NCBI GenBank assembly: GCA_907163375.1
Contig: CAJQUW010005215.1
Span: forward strand, 40,468 to 104,467
DNA: 64,000 bases
Source of the DNA: Prostheceraeus crozeri
Lineage: Eukaryota; Platyhelminthes; Polycladida; Euryleptidae
Direction: 5' to 3'
Positions within the stretch are counted from its first letter, which is position 1. Each line of letters begins with the position of its first letter. Positions 11,526 to 23,000 of the stretch are shown in pieces. The notes beneath the pieces were generated by a model. The model saw only the letters and a program-made list of their open reading frames with translations, ran no database searches and had not been told where the DNA came from. The position numbers were made by a program, and so were the translations under genes.

Positions 11526-12135
11526 AGTAATGTATATAAGACGGTTCTAGGACAAACAAAAAATGGAAAAAATAAGGTACCCCAAAAATGCAAAAAAATG
11601 AATATATGACCGATTCAGGACAACTAAAGAGAAAATAAGATACCTCCAGAATGAGTATAGGAAATATTTCATACACTGAAAAAGAGTTTCATAAATAAAA
11701 ATAACTTTAAGGATAAAATCAAAAAAACAGTTTTAAGATCGTTGGGATTTTTTCATATTCTGAAAAGAGGTTTCAAAAATTTAAGTTGTCTCAAAATATC
11801 ACGTAATCTAAAAATTTACGTAGTCTTTTCACATAGACCAAAAAATATCAAAATATTTATTAAAAAATTGAAACCTCAAAAGTGGAAGAAACCTCAAAAA
11901 TGGAAGTAACCTCAAATATGGAAGAAACTTCGACGGGGACGACGACAACGAGAATATATCCTTCGTTATCACAATTAAAAACAAGTGAAATGGACATTGA
12001 AAAATGAATAGAGAAAAGCACAAAGATAGAGTTAGGTATATGAAAGATAAGGAATCTCAATTATTATTAAGATTAGAACATTATAAAAAATTAAGAAAGA
12101 GAAGGTCTAAAGTTAAGAATTTAACATGGAATTGA
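11526..12135 (+). repeat. E1 left terminal inverted repeat
   Basis: The reverse complement of 27543-28289 with small gaps. It contains two copies of an 18-bp motif (11537-11554 and 11605-11622; reverse complement of TGTCCTRRAWCGGTCWTA) against four copies at the right end. A block at 11789-11817 (TCTCAAAATAT, then ACGTAATCT) is also found in the E2 terminus. The inner part duplicates the first codons of the membrane-protein gene. Confidence 0.9.
11871..12125 (+). pseudogene. Truncated 5' copy of the E1 membrane-protein gene inside the TIR
   Basis: This is the inverted-repeat copy of the start of the gene at 27793. The initiation codon is changed from ATG to ATT near 11870, and a base is missing near 12006, creating a TGA. 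The copy ends where the inverted repeat ends, before the membrane segments, so it cannot make the protein. Confidence 0.75.
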
Positions 12136-12395
12136 TCGTGATGAGATCTCTTTTTCCTCTTACTCATCGACATAACTAAAAATCGCACTTGACAATTGTT
12201 CTCGTGATGCGGCTAATTGTCTGAGTGATCTGATGTCTATTCATTGTCTTTGTTGTTCCGTGTCATATGATATGTATACCATGCCATGACATTGTTTGGT
12301 TGGACAACACAATTAAAACTTTTTACGGAGCAGCGTGACTTCTCTCTCTCTCTCTCTCTCTTCTCTCTTTCTCTTCTCTCTCTCTCCCTCTCTCT

Positions 12396-12486
<91 letters not shown>

Positions 12487-12982
12487 CCTGTCTGTTACAG
12501 GAATATTGTATTCACAATGACATGCATTCTTTAAAACAATTGTTTGTCTTCAATGAGAATAATTTCCGTATGCTTTTAATAGAATGACCTTGAACGCTAA
12601 TGGAAATTTACACCAAAACCGTTCTGGGAGCTAGAAAAAGTGTCAGAAAGTTTGTCGACATGGCTGTCGATAAAAGTGCCGACATGGTTCGACAGTCGGT
12701 GTATTTTTCCATTCAAAATAATTTCGCATGAATGATTGTTATAGAAACCAAAAAGAATAGAAATGCACATTCATTCATTCATTTATCTTCTCTCTCTCAT
12801 ATGTCTATTGCTTTTAGATTGCATTTGTTCTTTTGTTCTTATATTGTGGAGGAGATTTCACACCCCGCATTATGCGCTATTGTCTGTGATTTGCCTCACC
12901 CCTATCAGCTGTCACAATTTTAGCAGCTGCTACACGCCAATTCTTTTGAGAAATTTCTGAAATAGATTTTATTCCATTTAAA
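12136..12982. other. E1 terminal spacer with long CT microsatellite
   Basis: About 850 bp between the inverted repeat and the protease gene with no gene. A (CT)n tract at about 12340-12483 dominates. The rest has no similarity that I can see to the matching E2 spacer at 54690-55427, so this interval evolves freely or was exchanged. Confidence 0.7.
12340..12483. repeat. (CT)n microsatellite
   Basis: Nearly pure CT dinucleotide repeat of about 140 bp with a few TT and CC interruptions. Open frames of Ser/Leu repeats across it are artefacts. Confidence 0.97.
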
Positions 12983-13408
12983 ATGATTAACATGACTGAG
13001 TTCTTAAAACAATACGGTAAACAAACAACTACGAATTTTGATCTAAAGAAAATTGCTAATCAATTGGGAATAAAGAATTTTCACATATTGATGAGAAATG
13101 AATTACTATTGATAGAAGATGTACCTGAAATAAATTTCGTAACAAATCTCCACACGTCAGATCAAAAAGGAGTACATTGGTCAGCAGCTTTGCCTAATAA
13201 AAATGGAGATAATTACTATTTTGACTCTTATGGACTTCCACCTACAAATGAAGTAAGAGAAATACTTGGCAATGGAACATACAATACGTTTGAAATTCAA
13301 ACACCAGGAACTACTTATTGTGGTCAATTATGTATATATGTTTTGCATAAAATACAAAAAGGAGTACCATTTCTAGATATTATGTTCGAATTGAATAAGG
13401 GAATTTAA
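12983..13408 (+). CDS. Adenain-like cysteine protease (E1), capsid maturation
   Basis: A 141-residue open frame without stops, near the length expected for a short adenain-type protease. The catalytic histidine is in GVHWSA (about residue 61), an acidic residue in YYFDSYG (about 75-81), and glutamine and cysteine in the C-terminal block TYCGQLCIYVLH (about 112-123). In adenoviruses and Polintons this enzyme cleaves capsid precursors. The start follows an A-rich TTTAAAATG context shared with the other genes of the element. It is transcribed towards the integrase gene, which converges from the right. It is the best-preserved E1 gene and lacks the extra in-frame segments seen in the E2 copy. Confidence 0.9.
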   Translation: MINMTEFLKQYGKQTTTNFDLKKIANQLGIKNFHILMRNELLLIEDVPEINFVTNLHTSDQKGVHWSAALPNKNGDNYYFDSYGLPPTNEVREILGNGTYNTFEIQTPGTTYCGQLCIYVLHKIQKGVPFLDIMFELNKGI

Positions 13409-13478
13409 TTCTCGAAACGTTAGTTCCAATTACTGTAATTAAAGTTCGAACGAAGCTAGCTAAAGCGCCACCTAAAGG

Positions 13479-14720
13479 TTAAAGCTTGGTTATTTGTAAT
13501 TCGTTTTCATAAAATCGGCCTCTGATTTCCTCATTATCTAAATCTCTAATTTCATAAGTAATCGCATAAGTTTGATTTATTTTAGAAACTTCAAATATCT
13601 CTTTAGTCCAATAGCCAACAAAACCTTTTTCAAATTTGTTTTTATACTTAAATATTCGTACCCTATCTCCAATTTTAAATTTCGGCTTTCGCTTCTGTAA
13701 ATTCGGATTACTCTCATTCGAATAATTATTTTCGAATATTTTCTTTCGTATCAAATCAGGATCGTCAGAAGCATTCTTTGGAGTTTCTTCAATACCTGAA
13801 TGAACTTCATTATTGTACTGATCTACAATTCCTGGTAATATCTTCAACCATTTCTGATTACCTTGCTCAGTAAATTTCTTGGATATATTATTTTTCAAAG
13901 TTATATTAAACCTCTCTATTACTACAGATTTGCCAGCTTTTTCTGCGGAATAAACAGTTTCAAATAGTGGCTTAACATTTCTATTATAAAATTCAGATCC
14001 TTTATTAACGAATAGCTTCTTTGGTTTTCTATTACTTTCTTTAAAGATTTCTTCAAACGCATATTTAACTAACAGACCACTTTTGTTTTTTAAAGGCTTT
14101 GCCCAAGCGTATCGTGTATATGAATCTATAACGGTCAACCCTCTTTCATTCGGCATATTGATTAGATCAGCACTCCAAATATCATCTTTAATAAATGCTT
14201 TTACTTTCAATAGATATTTTGGTTTTCTATATTCTTTATGAATTTCGGAGGCATAAGTTTCACTATTCTCTAAACCCTGGCCGAACAATATTTTAGTTTG
14301 TAAAGCTTTTTTAACAAACATTCTTTCAATTCTTTCTCTAAATGTAGGATTATCTAATTCTTGAATCATTTTCTTATCTGCTTCATGACGAAATTTTAGG
14401 TCATGATTTCGATAAGCTAAATCATGTCTATAAGCATCTGCATCTACTCTGTTTATTGGTTTACTATTTTCTCTAGGTGTATTATCATCGTTTAATCTTA
14501 AATCTAATCTTGTACCGGGACCAGTAAAATTATGACCAGGTAAATGTTTTTCTTTCGAAAATTTACTCCAAATGAATCAAGGAAACTTTTTTAATGCTTT
14601 CTGTATGTCACCTCCTTTATAACGGTGATCATATGGATAATTTAATAAATCTAGATTCGAAATTTTTAATTTAATTAAATTTTTGGGATTTATGCAATTT
14701 GTAGAATTTGTAGAATACAT
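13479..14720 (-). pseudogene. PLA2-domain / retroviral-type integrase fusion (E1), one nonsense codon
   Basis: A single 414-codon frame starting at 14720, with one in-frame TGA at 14579-14577 (codon 48). Residues about 60-118 form a parvovirus-type phospholipase A2 motif: a Ca-binding-loop-like FTGPGTRLD followed by the active-site block YRHDLAY. An rve integrase core follows, with the first aspartate in WSADLI (about 185), the second position in VNKGSEF (about 239, Asn where the E2 copy has Asp) and the glutamate in VIERFN (about 269). A C-terminal SH3-like segment starts FKIGDRVRIF. Polinton integrases (the C. elegans F54H12.3 type) insert the element. The stop and the Asp-to-Asn change make this copy inactive. 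Confidence 0.88.
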
Positions 14721-14740
14721 TTTAAAGATAAAAAAATATT

Positions 14741-15103
14741 CTAACTAATCATACTAGGGCTTAGATATATTCCAGAACCATCTTTAGTTTCTTTTATTTG
14801 TATCAAGTCATCAACATTGTGGATAATATTTTTAAGAACTCGTTTTCCTTCATCAACTAAATTTAATTTACTAATAAAATTATCTACTATTCCTTGCCCC
14901 CTAGCAACTTTCTCTAACTCTCTATTATGACGTTTTTGTTCTTCTAATGCTGCCTTCTCTGATTTATTTTTATTTACTGCTTGAACAGTACCAGCTGTCC
15001 CACCTGCTCCACTTCCTGCTGCTGCTATGCCACCTATTATTAGAGGAATTAATGGGAGAATTCCACCATTCTTTTCTTCTTGTAATTTAATATTCTCTAT
15101 CAT
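14741..15103 (-). CDS. Small Gly-rich hydrophobic conserved protein (E1)
   Basis: A 120-residue open frame conserved with 52402-52764 in E2. Residues about 13-45 form a hydrophobic Gly/Ala/Ile segment (LIIGGIAAAGSGAGGTAG), followed by a charged, possibly helical part rich in Lys and Glu. A membrane-active or membrane-spanning minor virion protein is plausible from composition and from its place between the capsid and integrase genes, but I do not recognise a family. The start follows the stop of the small basic peptide by 8 nt. Confidence 0.7.
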   Translation of the reverse strand: MIENIKLQEEKNGGILPLIPLIIGGIAAAGSGAGGTAGTVQAVNKNKSEKAALEEQKRHNRELEKVARGQGIVDNFISKLNLVDEGKRVLKNIIHNVDDLIQIKETKDGSGIYLSPSMIS

Positions 15104-15111
15104 TGGTTTAC

Positions 15112-15228
15112 TTATGTAATATTTCTTTTTGTTAATCGTAATAGTTTTAGGTGTATTTTGCCAACAATTTTACGCAGTTTTAATTCAACAGTTTTATTGT
15201 TATTATTATTATTTTTCGTTTGCGACAT
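15112..15228 (-). pseudogene. Small basic peptide gene (E1), frameshifted
   Basis: Matches the 35-residue peptide at 52286-52393 in E2. It begins in the conserved TTATTAAAAATG context. About 38 codons are present, with a longer Asn run near the start and a one-base loss in the middle that shifts the frame. Composition is rich in Lys, Asn and Thr; a nucleic-acid-binding core peptide is conceivable but unproven. Confidence 0.55.
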
Positions 15229-15341
15229 TTTTAATAAAAAATTTTAAGTTAAGAACAAATTTTAAGTTACCAAAAATTTTAATTGACCTATAGAACTTTT
15301 TTCAGAGGCTTTAGTCGATCAGACGAAAGGTCCTCAGGCTA

Positions 15342-16676
15342 CTAACCTATCCTAACCATCTTTCCATCAAGAATTTCAATAGAATATTTCACATCTTCTA
15401 GCAGTAAACCATAAACCATTAATGAAGTTGTGGAATCTTTCTTTTCAATATTAATTGTTATATCACATCAATTTTTAATAATATCTTCAGATTGTGCACT
15501 TAAATCGAAACAGAAAACAGGATATAAATGTCTCCAATCTCTCGGAGTTAATTGTGGTTCAACCCCAAATTCTATACAAAGATTTCTATAAGCATCATAT
15601 CCTTCCATAAATTGATTATTGGTATCATCAAATCTTGATGGATCAATAGGATAACGTGTTTGATTTCAAGAAATTTGTAAACTTCAAATTGTATTAATAT
15701 GAAAAAGATAGTTGTTCTTATCAAAACTTGGAGAATCATTTCTTTGAAAAGTTAGCAATAAATATCTTGGAGTATTCGAAGTTCTAGTAAAATGCCAGTT
15801 AAATCTTTGTTCAGAAAAAGTTACAGAACTAGCAGTACGCTTTAGAAAATTTACTGGAAATGGTTTGTTAGTGTTTAATCTTTTTGCAATAGTTGATTCA
15901 ACCTCGAAACTAGGAGTCATATGCTTTATCCACCACTCAAGTCTATCAATTTTTAAATATGCTTTTTTTCCAGTCTTACCATAAAAGATTAATTCATTAT
16001 GTGCTGTGCGATGAATTATCAATTTAAATTTTAATTGATATGATATTTTGTCATAATCTAAATATCCGAATAATGGAGACAATGACCAATTTACTGTCTG
16101 TTTACTTTTCTTGTTAAAATCACGTCTTTCTTTATATGCACAATTGTTTGTTTTATTTAAATGATTTGCAATATTTTCTACATCTTTCGCAATTCCTGCT
16201 CCATCTGTTCCAGCGTGAGTGAAATCATCAACAATTATACCATCATTATTATCTGGAAATCAACCTTCGATTTCACACTTTCTATTATTTTCACCAATTG
16301 TTACAAATCTAAGCATTGTATCAATTACGCCTGGAGAATCACTTATTGTTTCTATATTTTGAGTTGCAACATCTAAACCCATTTGTGTAAATAATCTTGG
16401 AAAGAAATTATTCTCTAATGCAATATTATCGGTATCTGGTAATGGTGTTGTAAAATTGGCATCACTATATAAAGAATATTCACAGTGCAAAAAGGGATCA
16501 GGTAAATATAAATAGCTTTGTTGATTATCAACTTCAAAGATTAAATCTCCTCCAGTATTTACTCTACTAGAAGATCCGGGATTCATAGCAATTCTTATAT
16601 AGTCATTCTTTTTTTGATTATAACTGACGAACGGAGGATCATCTAATCTAAATTTACTTTCAATCAGGGAAGACAT
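15342..16676 (-). pseudogene. Polinton major capsid protein (E1), four in-frame TGA stops
   Basis: A continuous 445-codon frame matching the E2 copy at 50802-52137. Family markers are the opening with DDPPFVSYNQKKNDYIR, then a segment with SYLYLPDPFLHCEYSL, a FARL-like turn FFPRLFTQM (about residue 90), KAYLKIDRLEWWIK (about 240), and a C-terminal part with a YPVFCFDLS-type block. This is the layout of the C. elegans F54H12.2-like Polinton capsid family, thought to form a double jelly roll. In-frame stops lie near 16262, 15686, 15665 and 15471, all TGA, aligned with Trp, Arg, Leu and Gly codons in E2. The protein could not be made in full with the standard code. Confidence 0.88.
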
Positions 16677-17195
16677 TTTTATAAAAAATAATTTGACTTT
16701 TTTGTTTTTTCTAAAAGTAATTTTCTTAGGATTCCTTTTTAGAATATATTTTAGAATTTTGCTAAAACCATTACCTCTTATTTCTTCAATTGATTTCTCC
16801 TCATGTTTACTATCAGCTGCTATGTTAGCAATTTTGTTTTTTGCTTCCTCTGAGAGTTTTTTAATTTTTTTTAGTTCTTCAGAATCATTCTTAAGTTTAC
16901 GAATAGTTTCTAGTTGTTTTAATTGGTTTTGAGACTTAACAGCATTTCATATTGCACTAGCTGTACTACCTATAGCAGCTGCTCCTTTTGCAGCAGATGT
17001 AATTAAATCTTTATTATTTTTGATAACATCAACGATACTTCCTATATCATCACTGATGCCAGAAAATATACCAGCTCCTTCTTTTTGAATAGTTTCTACA
17101 ATGTTATAATGGTAAACAGATTTCATAGATGGTTCATGGGCAATATTTTTATTTGAAGCAAAATTTTTAAGATTGTGTTTATAAATTATAGGCAT
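16677..17195 (-). pseudogene. Small Ala/Lys-rich conserved protein (E1), in frame with the capsid gene
   Basis: Matches the 163-residue E2 protein at 50107-50598. It has an N-terminal segment beginning MPIIYKHNLK, a hydrophobic alanine-rich stretch (SAAKGAAAIGSTASAI, about 67-82) and a lysine-rich helical C-terminus. A TGA at 16949-16947 interrupts it; the E2 codon there is TCA. Past that stop the frame stays open and runs directly into the capsid ATG without a terminator, unlike E2 where a stop and a minisatellite intervene. Its function is not recognised. A minor virion component is plausible from its location upstream of the capsid gene. Confidence 0.65.
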
Positions 17196-17227
17196 TTTTT
17201 AGGATTAAATTTGACTTTAGGGGGAAA

Positions 17228-18118
17228 TCATTTACGTTGATGATTAAGATTTACGTGTGTGAATGGACAACAACCGCGTGATAACTTTATTAATTTTCTG
17301 TTGCACTTTTCTATTGCGTCAAGCAGCGTGTGATGTACGTTAATTTCTTTTCTATTAACTTGCATTTTCTCCTGATTCATCTTCAACGCCGTTTTAAGTG
17401 CATTCAATTGAACTTTAAGAACATCTAACTGATTTTTAACAGCATCTAATTGTTCTTTATTTCCTTTATAATTTTTCTTTAATTCATTTTCTAAATTGAT
17501 TTTAAGAGTTTTCATATTATCAACTTTTTGATTTAGTGAGTTTACTTCATTAATTATTCTATTCATCTTTTTCATTTGTTCAGTAATTTTAGAACTTAAT
17601 TCATCAACACTTTTTTGGAACGTAGCTTGTAACTTATTTAAATTTTGAAAAATTTTTTTAAGAAGTCTTTCTAATTCATTTTCTAATTGTTCTTTCAATA
17701 GTTGTATCTGATGTTTATTTTTAATGACTGCAGATTCTAACTTTATTAAAAGTAATATTAAAATTTTTAATTGTTCTGAATATTTTTTAAAAAGTTTTGC
17801 TATATTTACTTCTAGCTCTCTATCCTTTTTATCAAGTTTTAATAATTTTTCGTTTAATGATTTGTCATTAATTTTAAGCAACTTTAATTCATTCATCAGT
17901 GGAACCAAAACATCATTTATATATTTTCCTTTTAAGTCATTAATTTGCGTATCAACATATTGTTTATTCGTTAATTCTGTATTTTGTTGCGGGAGAATAG
18001 AAAGATGTAATGGGCCAGATAAAACGTCTCCAGTTTTCATGATATAATTTTCTATTTCTATTTCAGATTCATGATTATTCGGGATACATGCACCTCCACC
18101 AACATTTGGTAACATCAT
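17228..18118 (-). CDS. Coiled-coil fibre-like protein with tail-fibre-type motif (E1)
   Basis: A 296-residue open frame. Residues about 28-60 contain MKTGDVLSGPLHLS followed by LTNKQYVDTQI, which looks like the 'GPLxL...KQYVD' repeat of bacteriophage tail fibres. The remainder (about 60-290) is an almost unbroken Lys/Glu/Leu/Asn heptad-rich coiled coil. A trimeric fibre or spike attached to the capsid is a reasonable inference; no family was confirmed. It diverges from the clamp-like gene at 18164, with only 45 bp between the two start codons and an A-rich context on both sides. Confidence 0.7.
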   Translation of the reverse strand: MMLPNVGGGACIPNNHESEIEIENYIMKTGDVLSGPLHLSILPQQNTELTNKQYVDTQINDLKGKYINDVLVPLMNELKLLKINDKSLNEKLLKLDKKDRELEVNIAKLFKKYSEQLKILILLLIKLESAVIKNKHQIQLLKEQLENELERLLKKIFQNLNKLQATFQKSVDELSSKITEQMKKMNRIINEVNSLNQKVDNMKTLKINLENELKKNYKGNKEQLDAVKNQLDVLKVQLNALKTALKMNQEKMQVNRKEINVHHTLLDAIEKCNRKLIKLSRGCCPFTHVNLNHQRK

Positions 18119-18163
18119 TTTTTAAACAGTAAAAAAATAATTTTTTCTGATAAAAATAAAAAA

Positions 18164-19886
18164 ATGGAAATGAGTCAAATGTGCCAAATTATGAATCCTA
18201 AGTCAGAGCTCTATGATAGTAAATATCAGTGTACGGATTGTTTAAAAACAAAAAAAATGTGTTTAGGTTGTCAAAAAATTATATTGGAGAAAAAAATGGA
18301 AAAAGGAAATTTAGAAAAATTATATTCGCCCGTATCATCCTGTTCTTCTTATTCGACGATATCATCGAGATTTGAAAATAAATGTTTTGATAATAATAGT
18401 AATAATCCATGTATAGATATTAATCTTTTTTTTGAATTACAAGCTAAAATATTTAAAGAACAAACTAAAGGTTAACCTAAAGGTTTTTGGAAACAAATTA
18501 TTGTATATTTCCAGGTGAACCATTTATTAAATTTATGGATATTGTAAGTAAATATAATGATGTTGCATATGTAGAACTGAATAAAGAAAATATGGTTATC
18601 ATAGGGTATAATAGTGTATATGGGTTAATTAGAGCGGTTTTACCAATTAGTAATATTGATTGGATTGAAACTAAAACTATCAATCATATCAACATTAGAG
18701 AATTAGTAAAAAACTTAAAATCTTTCTCAAAATCTAAAATTAGATTATTTGTTGATGAATTAAAGCAATATAATATTCATATTGAAAGTAAAAAACATAA
18801 TAATGAATTATTATGTCAAGTATATTATAGAGATACTGTTTATAAAAGAGAAATGGTAGAAATGTCCCAAAGATAGGATAATGATACATATGTGGGATTC
18901 TATTCTAATTTTAACATCAATTTATTAAAATCTTATATAAATGGTTTAGCACAACAAGAAAAAATTTATATGTGGACAACACCTTATACTATTAACAATA
19001 ACCATAATCATAATCATAATAATAATAATCCTGTGCATCATATTGAAGAATCTGATAATAATGATGATAATAATGATAATAATAAAGATAATAATGATTC
19101 TAATACAGTAAAACAAATAAATAATAAAATTACTAGTAATTATTAAAATTTATATCTCAACATGATATTAATACTACATATAATCAAAATTTATCTAAAT
19201 TTCATTTTTTAACAATTGAAAATAATAATAATGGAATAGTTGAAGATACTATTAGACAACTATGTGTTGGGTCTGCAAAATTTAAATTAGGAGTTACATC
19301 TAATCAATTTAAAATTTTATCACCTTTAATAAAAACTAAAAATGATTCAGATTATGGTGGTGTTATTAAATTTCCCAATAGAGATCAAAGACCAATATTT
19401 TTCTCTATTATATTATTATCAGATAATAAATATAATTTGGAATTAGATATTCCTATCAGAGAATGTCATCCTATACCAAAAAGTGTAATTTATAATGTTG
19501 ATGAAGAACCAATAGTTAGTGAAAATAAATTCAAATAATCTTTTAATAAGACTTTATATGATAAAGAAAATAAAATAACTAAAGAACGTGATATTATACG
19601 TGAAATATTTCATTATCTTCCTAATTATTATTCTAGTCATGAAATTAATGTTACAAAAGAAATGTATGCTGACCGTGATAAAGAAATATATTATTTTATT
19701 TCACATTATGATAAAACGGTAATTCATTGTATACATTTAAATGTCGGAGAATATAAAAATACTATCCCTTATTTGAAAGAAATTAATAATATTAAAAAAT
19801 TTGATATTGAAGTTTTAGAAATTATAAAAAAACAATTAGAGACAAAATATTCTATAAATAAATTTTTAGATGTAATAAAGTTTTAG
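18164..19886 (+). pseudogene. Unrecognised conserved protein, possible sliding-clamp fold (E1), broken
   Basis: Frames at 18164-18475, 18487-18876, 18892-19146 and 19160-19886 together match one gene also found in E2 (49040-47712). Breaks are a frameshift near 18478, a TAG at 18873 where E2 has a Tyr codon, and a stop near 19146. An Asn/His-rich linker (about 19000-19130) divides two globular parts. The first has FMDIVSKYNDVAYVELNKE, and the second has KLGVTSNQFKILSPLIK. These recall the two half-repeats of PCNA-like clamps, a guess from pattern only. E1 keeps about 100 C-terminal residues that E2 has lost. Confidence 0.6.
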
Positions 19887-19950
19887 ATGTAATAAAATTT
19901 TGATATGTAATGAAATTTTTAGATGCAATAAATTTTTAGATGTAATAAAA
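19866..19950 (+). repeat. Minisatellite TTAGATGTAATAAA (E1)
   Basis: About five imperfect copies of a 14-18-bp unit TTAGATGTAATAAAATTT overlap the end of the clamp-like gene. The reverse-complement unit is expanded at the syntenic position in E2 (47508-47660). Confidence 0.85.
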
Positions 19951-19979
19951 AATTATTATTCCCACGTGTCATCATTTGA
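19951..19979 (-). other. Short block resembling the 3' end of the E2-type polymerase gene
   Basis: Read on the minus strand, ATGATGACACGTGGGA followed by AATAATT matches the final codons and stop region of the E2 polymerase (47488-47510) at about 26 of 28 positions. Its position and orientation are exactly where the end of that gene would lie if E1 had once had the E2 arrangement. Confidence 0.6.
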
Positions 19980-20036
19980 TATTAAAATGTCTATATCTAA
20001 AATTAAAACACAAATTTTTTCTTTAAAAAACAAATA

Positions 20037-23000
20037 ATGGAAAATACCAAGTTTTATTGTGCCTTATGTAAAAGACAGTTACAAACAAAAAGAAGTTATC
20101 AATCTCATTTAAAAAGTATAATGCATTTACAAAATGAAGATCGAGCTTATGAGGGAAATATATCAAAATTAAATAATTACAAAAACTATCTAGATACATT
20201 ACCTACTGATATAAAAGTTAAAAAAATATTTGATGATTATTCACATTCGGAATATAAAAAAGTTTTTAATAGTGAAGATTTTTTTGGTGAAATCGAAGGA
20301 TCTAGTACTTCGCCCGAAACAGATAAAAGATATTTATTCAATGAAACTGACGAAACTGAGAAAACCGACGAAGCTGTAACAGATACAAAATATTTATTTG
20401 ATGAGTCTGTTGAACATAATGAAGCCGATGAAACCTTTTATGATGTACTCATATTAACAAACTTCTATAATATATTTAAGAAATCTTTTAAATGTTATAT
20501 GAATGTAGAAGTACTCTATACAAAAACTGGATCCGATGGAATGACTGAAGAAATAATACAAGGGCATTTTACACAGACACAAGAAATTCATAATGTAAAT
20601 GATATACAACCCATATTTGAAACAATGATAAATATATTGAAAGATGCTTTAGCTGAAGTTCAGTTTGCGTGAATCTGGTTGGAGATTTATTGCAATACTA
20701 TCTAAGAAAATAACAATTGACAAATATGAAAATAATACTGATGGTAGTTACATACCCCTTCCTTTCAGTTCTCCACAAATTATCAACATACAGAATGAAG
20801 ATGAATATTGTTTTCTGTGGAGTGTTATAGCACATTTACATCGTGCAATATATCACAAAGAAAGACTAAGTCATTATAATAAAGAAGAATATATAAATGA
20901 ACTTGATCTTTCTGATGACTTAGATGAAGGTCCGTATAATTATAATAAATTAATGAAGTTTCATAAAAAGAATAAAAATCTAATAGAAGTAAATGTTTTT
21001 GAATTAAATGTGAAGTATATTTCTATTGGTGATGTTGCTCCCCTATATCCCGGAGATATTGAAGTTAATAACATTGTTTATAACAACTTTAAAGAATTTT
21101 ATTTGAAAAACAAAAATTTATGCCAAACAGAAATAGTATACAATGAAAGAGGAAATTACATGCATCATAATATTATTTACAAAGGAATTGTAATATGTAC
21201 TGAAAAATATGAAATTATAAAAACATTATCACCAATAATGATTAATCACAATAATTGTAAAGGACATGGATTTCCCTATGAGTATGAAACAGAATATTCA
21301 TCTCTATCATCAGAATATAGACATAAATTAGAGATGTTACCGCAACTATATAAAAAACAATATCAACAAGAATATCAACAAGAGTTACAAATGTTACATA
21401 ATCAATATCAACAAGAAGAAACTATATTATTTCACAAATATATTGAAGACGAAAGGAATCTTGAAGATGAAGAATATTTTAAATTATTATACATAATCAA
21501 CCAACAATACTCAATTCAATGAACTAGAATGTCATCCAAAAAATCTGCAACAATATAAAAAATATTGTCACCAAAAAAATCTAAAAGAATATATTAAGAG
21601 TAAAAATATATTAAGTAAGGAATATCGCGAACAATATGAATAACAATGTCGAAAACATTACGAAGAACAATTTCAAAAAATATATCAAGAACAATATCAA
21701 GAACAGCTAGGAATATTACAACAGGAATATCAACAAAAGTTAAAAATGTTAAAGCATCAGTTAATGCAACCAGCACAAGCGAATATACTATATTATCAAG
21801 GTCATTACATATTGTGTAAAGATATTTCTATATTTACAAAAACTTCAGATAATGCTAATTTTCCTTGTCTCCAATGTATGACGAGCTTTAGAACTAAAGA
21901 AGAAATGAATAGACATTTGGAGAATTGTCAACAAAATGAAGCGGTTAATAATACTTTTACTACAGAAGATTATTTAGTATATAATAAATGGTATTACAAA
22001 AATAAAGTACCCTTTATTATATATTGTGATTTTGAAGCATATAATGTTAACATGACACAAAGTTCTGGTAAGCATTTGCTTGAACAAAACCATTATGTTG
22101 GGGAATGTACATTCATTCAAATTATCCTGAATTATTTAAATCAGAATATTATCAATACTATGGTGAAGATAGTTCAGAAATGTTTACAAAGAATATAGAA
22201 GAATTACAAAAATATTTTTCACAATTGATTAAAACAAATAAACCATTGCTTCCATTAACGTATGACCAATTAGTAGAAATTTGATAATGAAAAAAATTGT
22301 TATTACTGTGGAAAAGAATATACAACTTATAAAGTAAAAGATCATGATCATCTAAATGGATTATATAGAGGTGAAGCACATAATTCTTGTAATCTTAATG
22401 CTAATAAATTTAGATATAACTTTGTACCTGTATATTTCTACAATGGCTCTAAATATGATTTCCATTTAATAATAAAAGATCTATTCTCATCTGAAAAATT
22501 ACAACAACTAAGAACAAACGTACTATGTCAAACAGAAGAAGAATATTTTTCAATGCAATTTGGTGTATTAGAATATTAGATGCATTTAGATTTTTTAATC
22601 CTTATTCATTAGAGTTCATGGGAAACACTTTGAAACCTGAACAATGTAAAATATTAAATAAATATAATTTAAAACCTTTAAAAGGTATTTTTCCCTACGA
22701 ATATTTAACTGGAGATATAGATAGAATAAATGAAATAATGCAAGAACATCAACTTTCTTCACGCGATAGACTTAAATCAACATTAAAACAATCACAACTA
22801 TCTGAAGAAGATTATGCAGAAGCTGAAAAAAATTGGAAAGAGTTAAATTGTAGAACAATGTATGATTATACAATGAAATATCTTCAGATAGATGTATTAA
22901 TCCTTGCTGATCTTTTTGAAAACTTTCGTGACATGTGTTTAGAATATTATGGAATAGATCCATGTTATTGTTATTCTACACCAGGTTTAACATGGTTAGC

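Noticed and set aside
12286..12534. Ser/Leu-repeat open frames
   Set aside because: They arise from the (CT)n tract and have no non-repetitive domain.
15342..16949. TGA decoded as tryptophan in E1
   Set aside because: Only one of six TGA codons aligns with Trp in E2; the others align with Arg, Leu, Gly and Ser, so decay is simpler.
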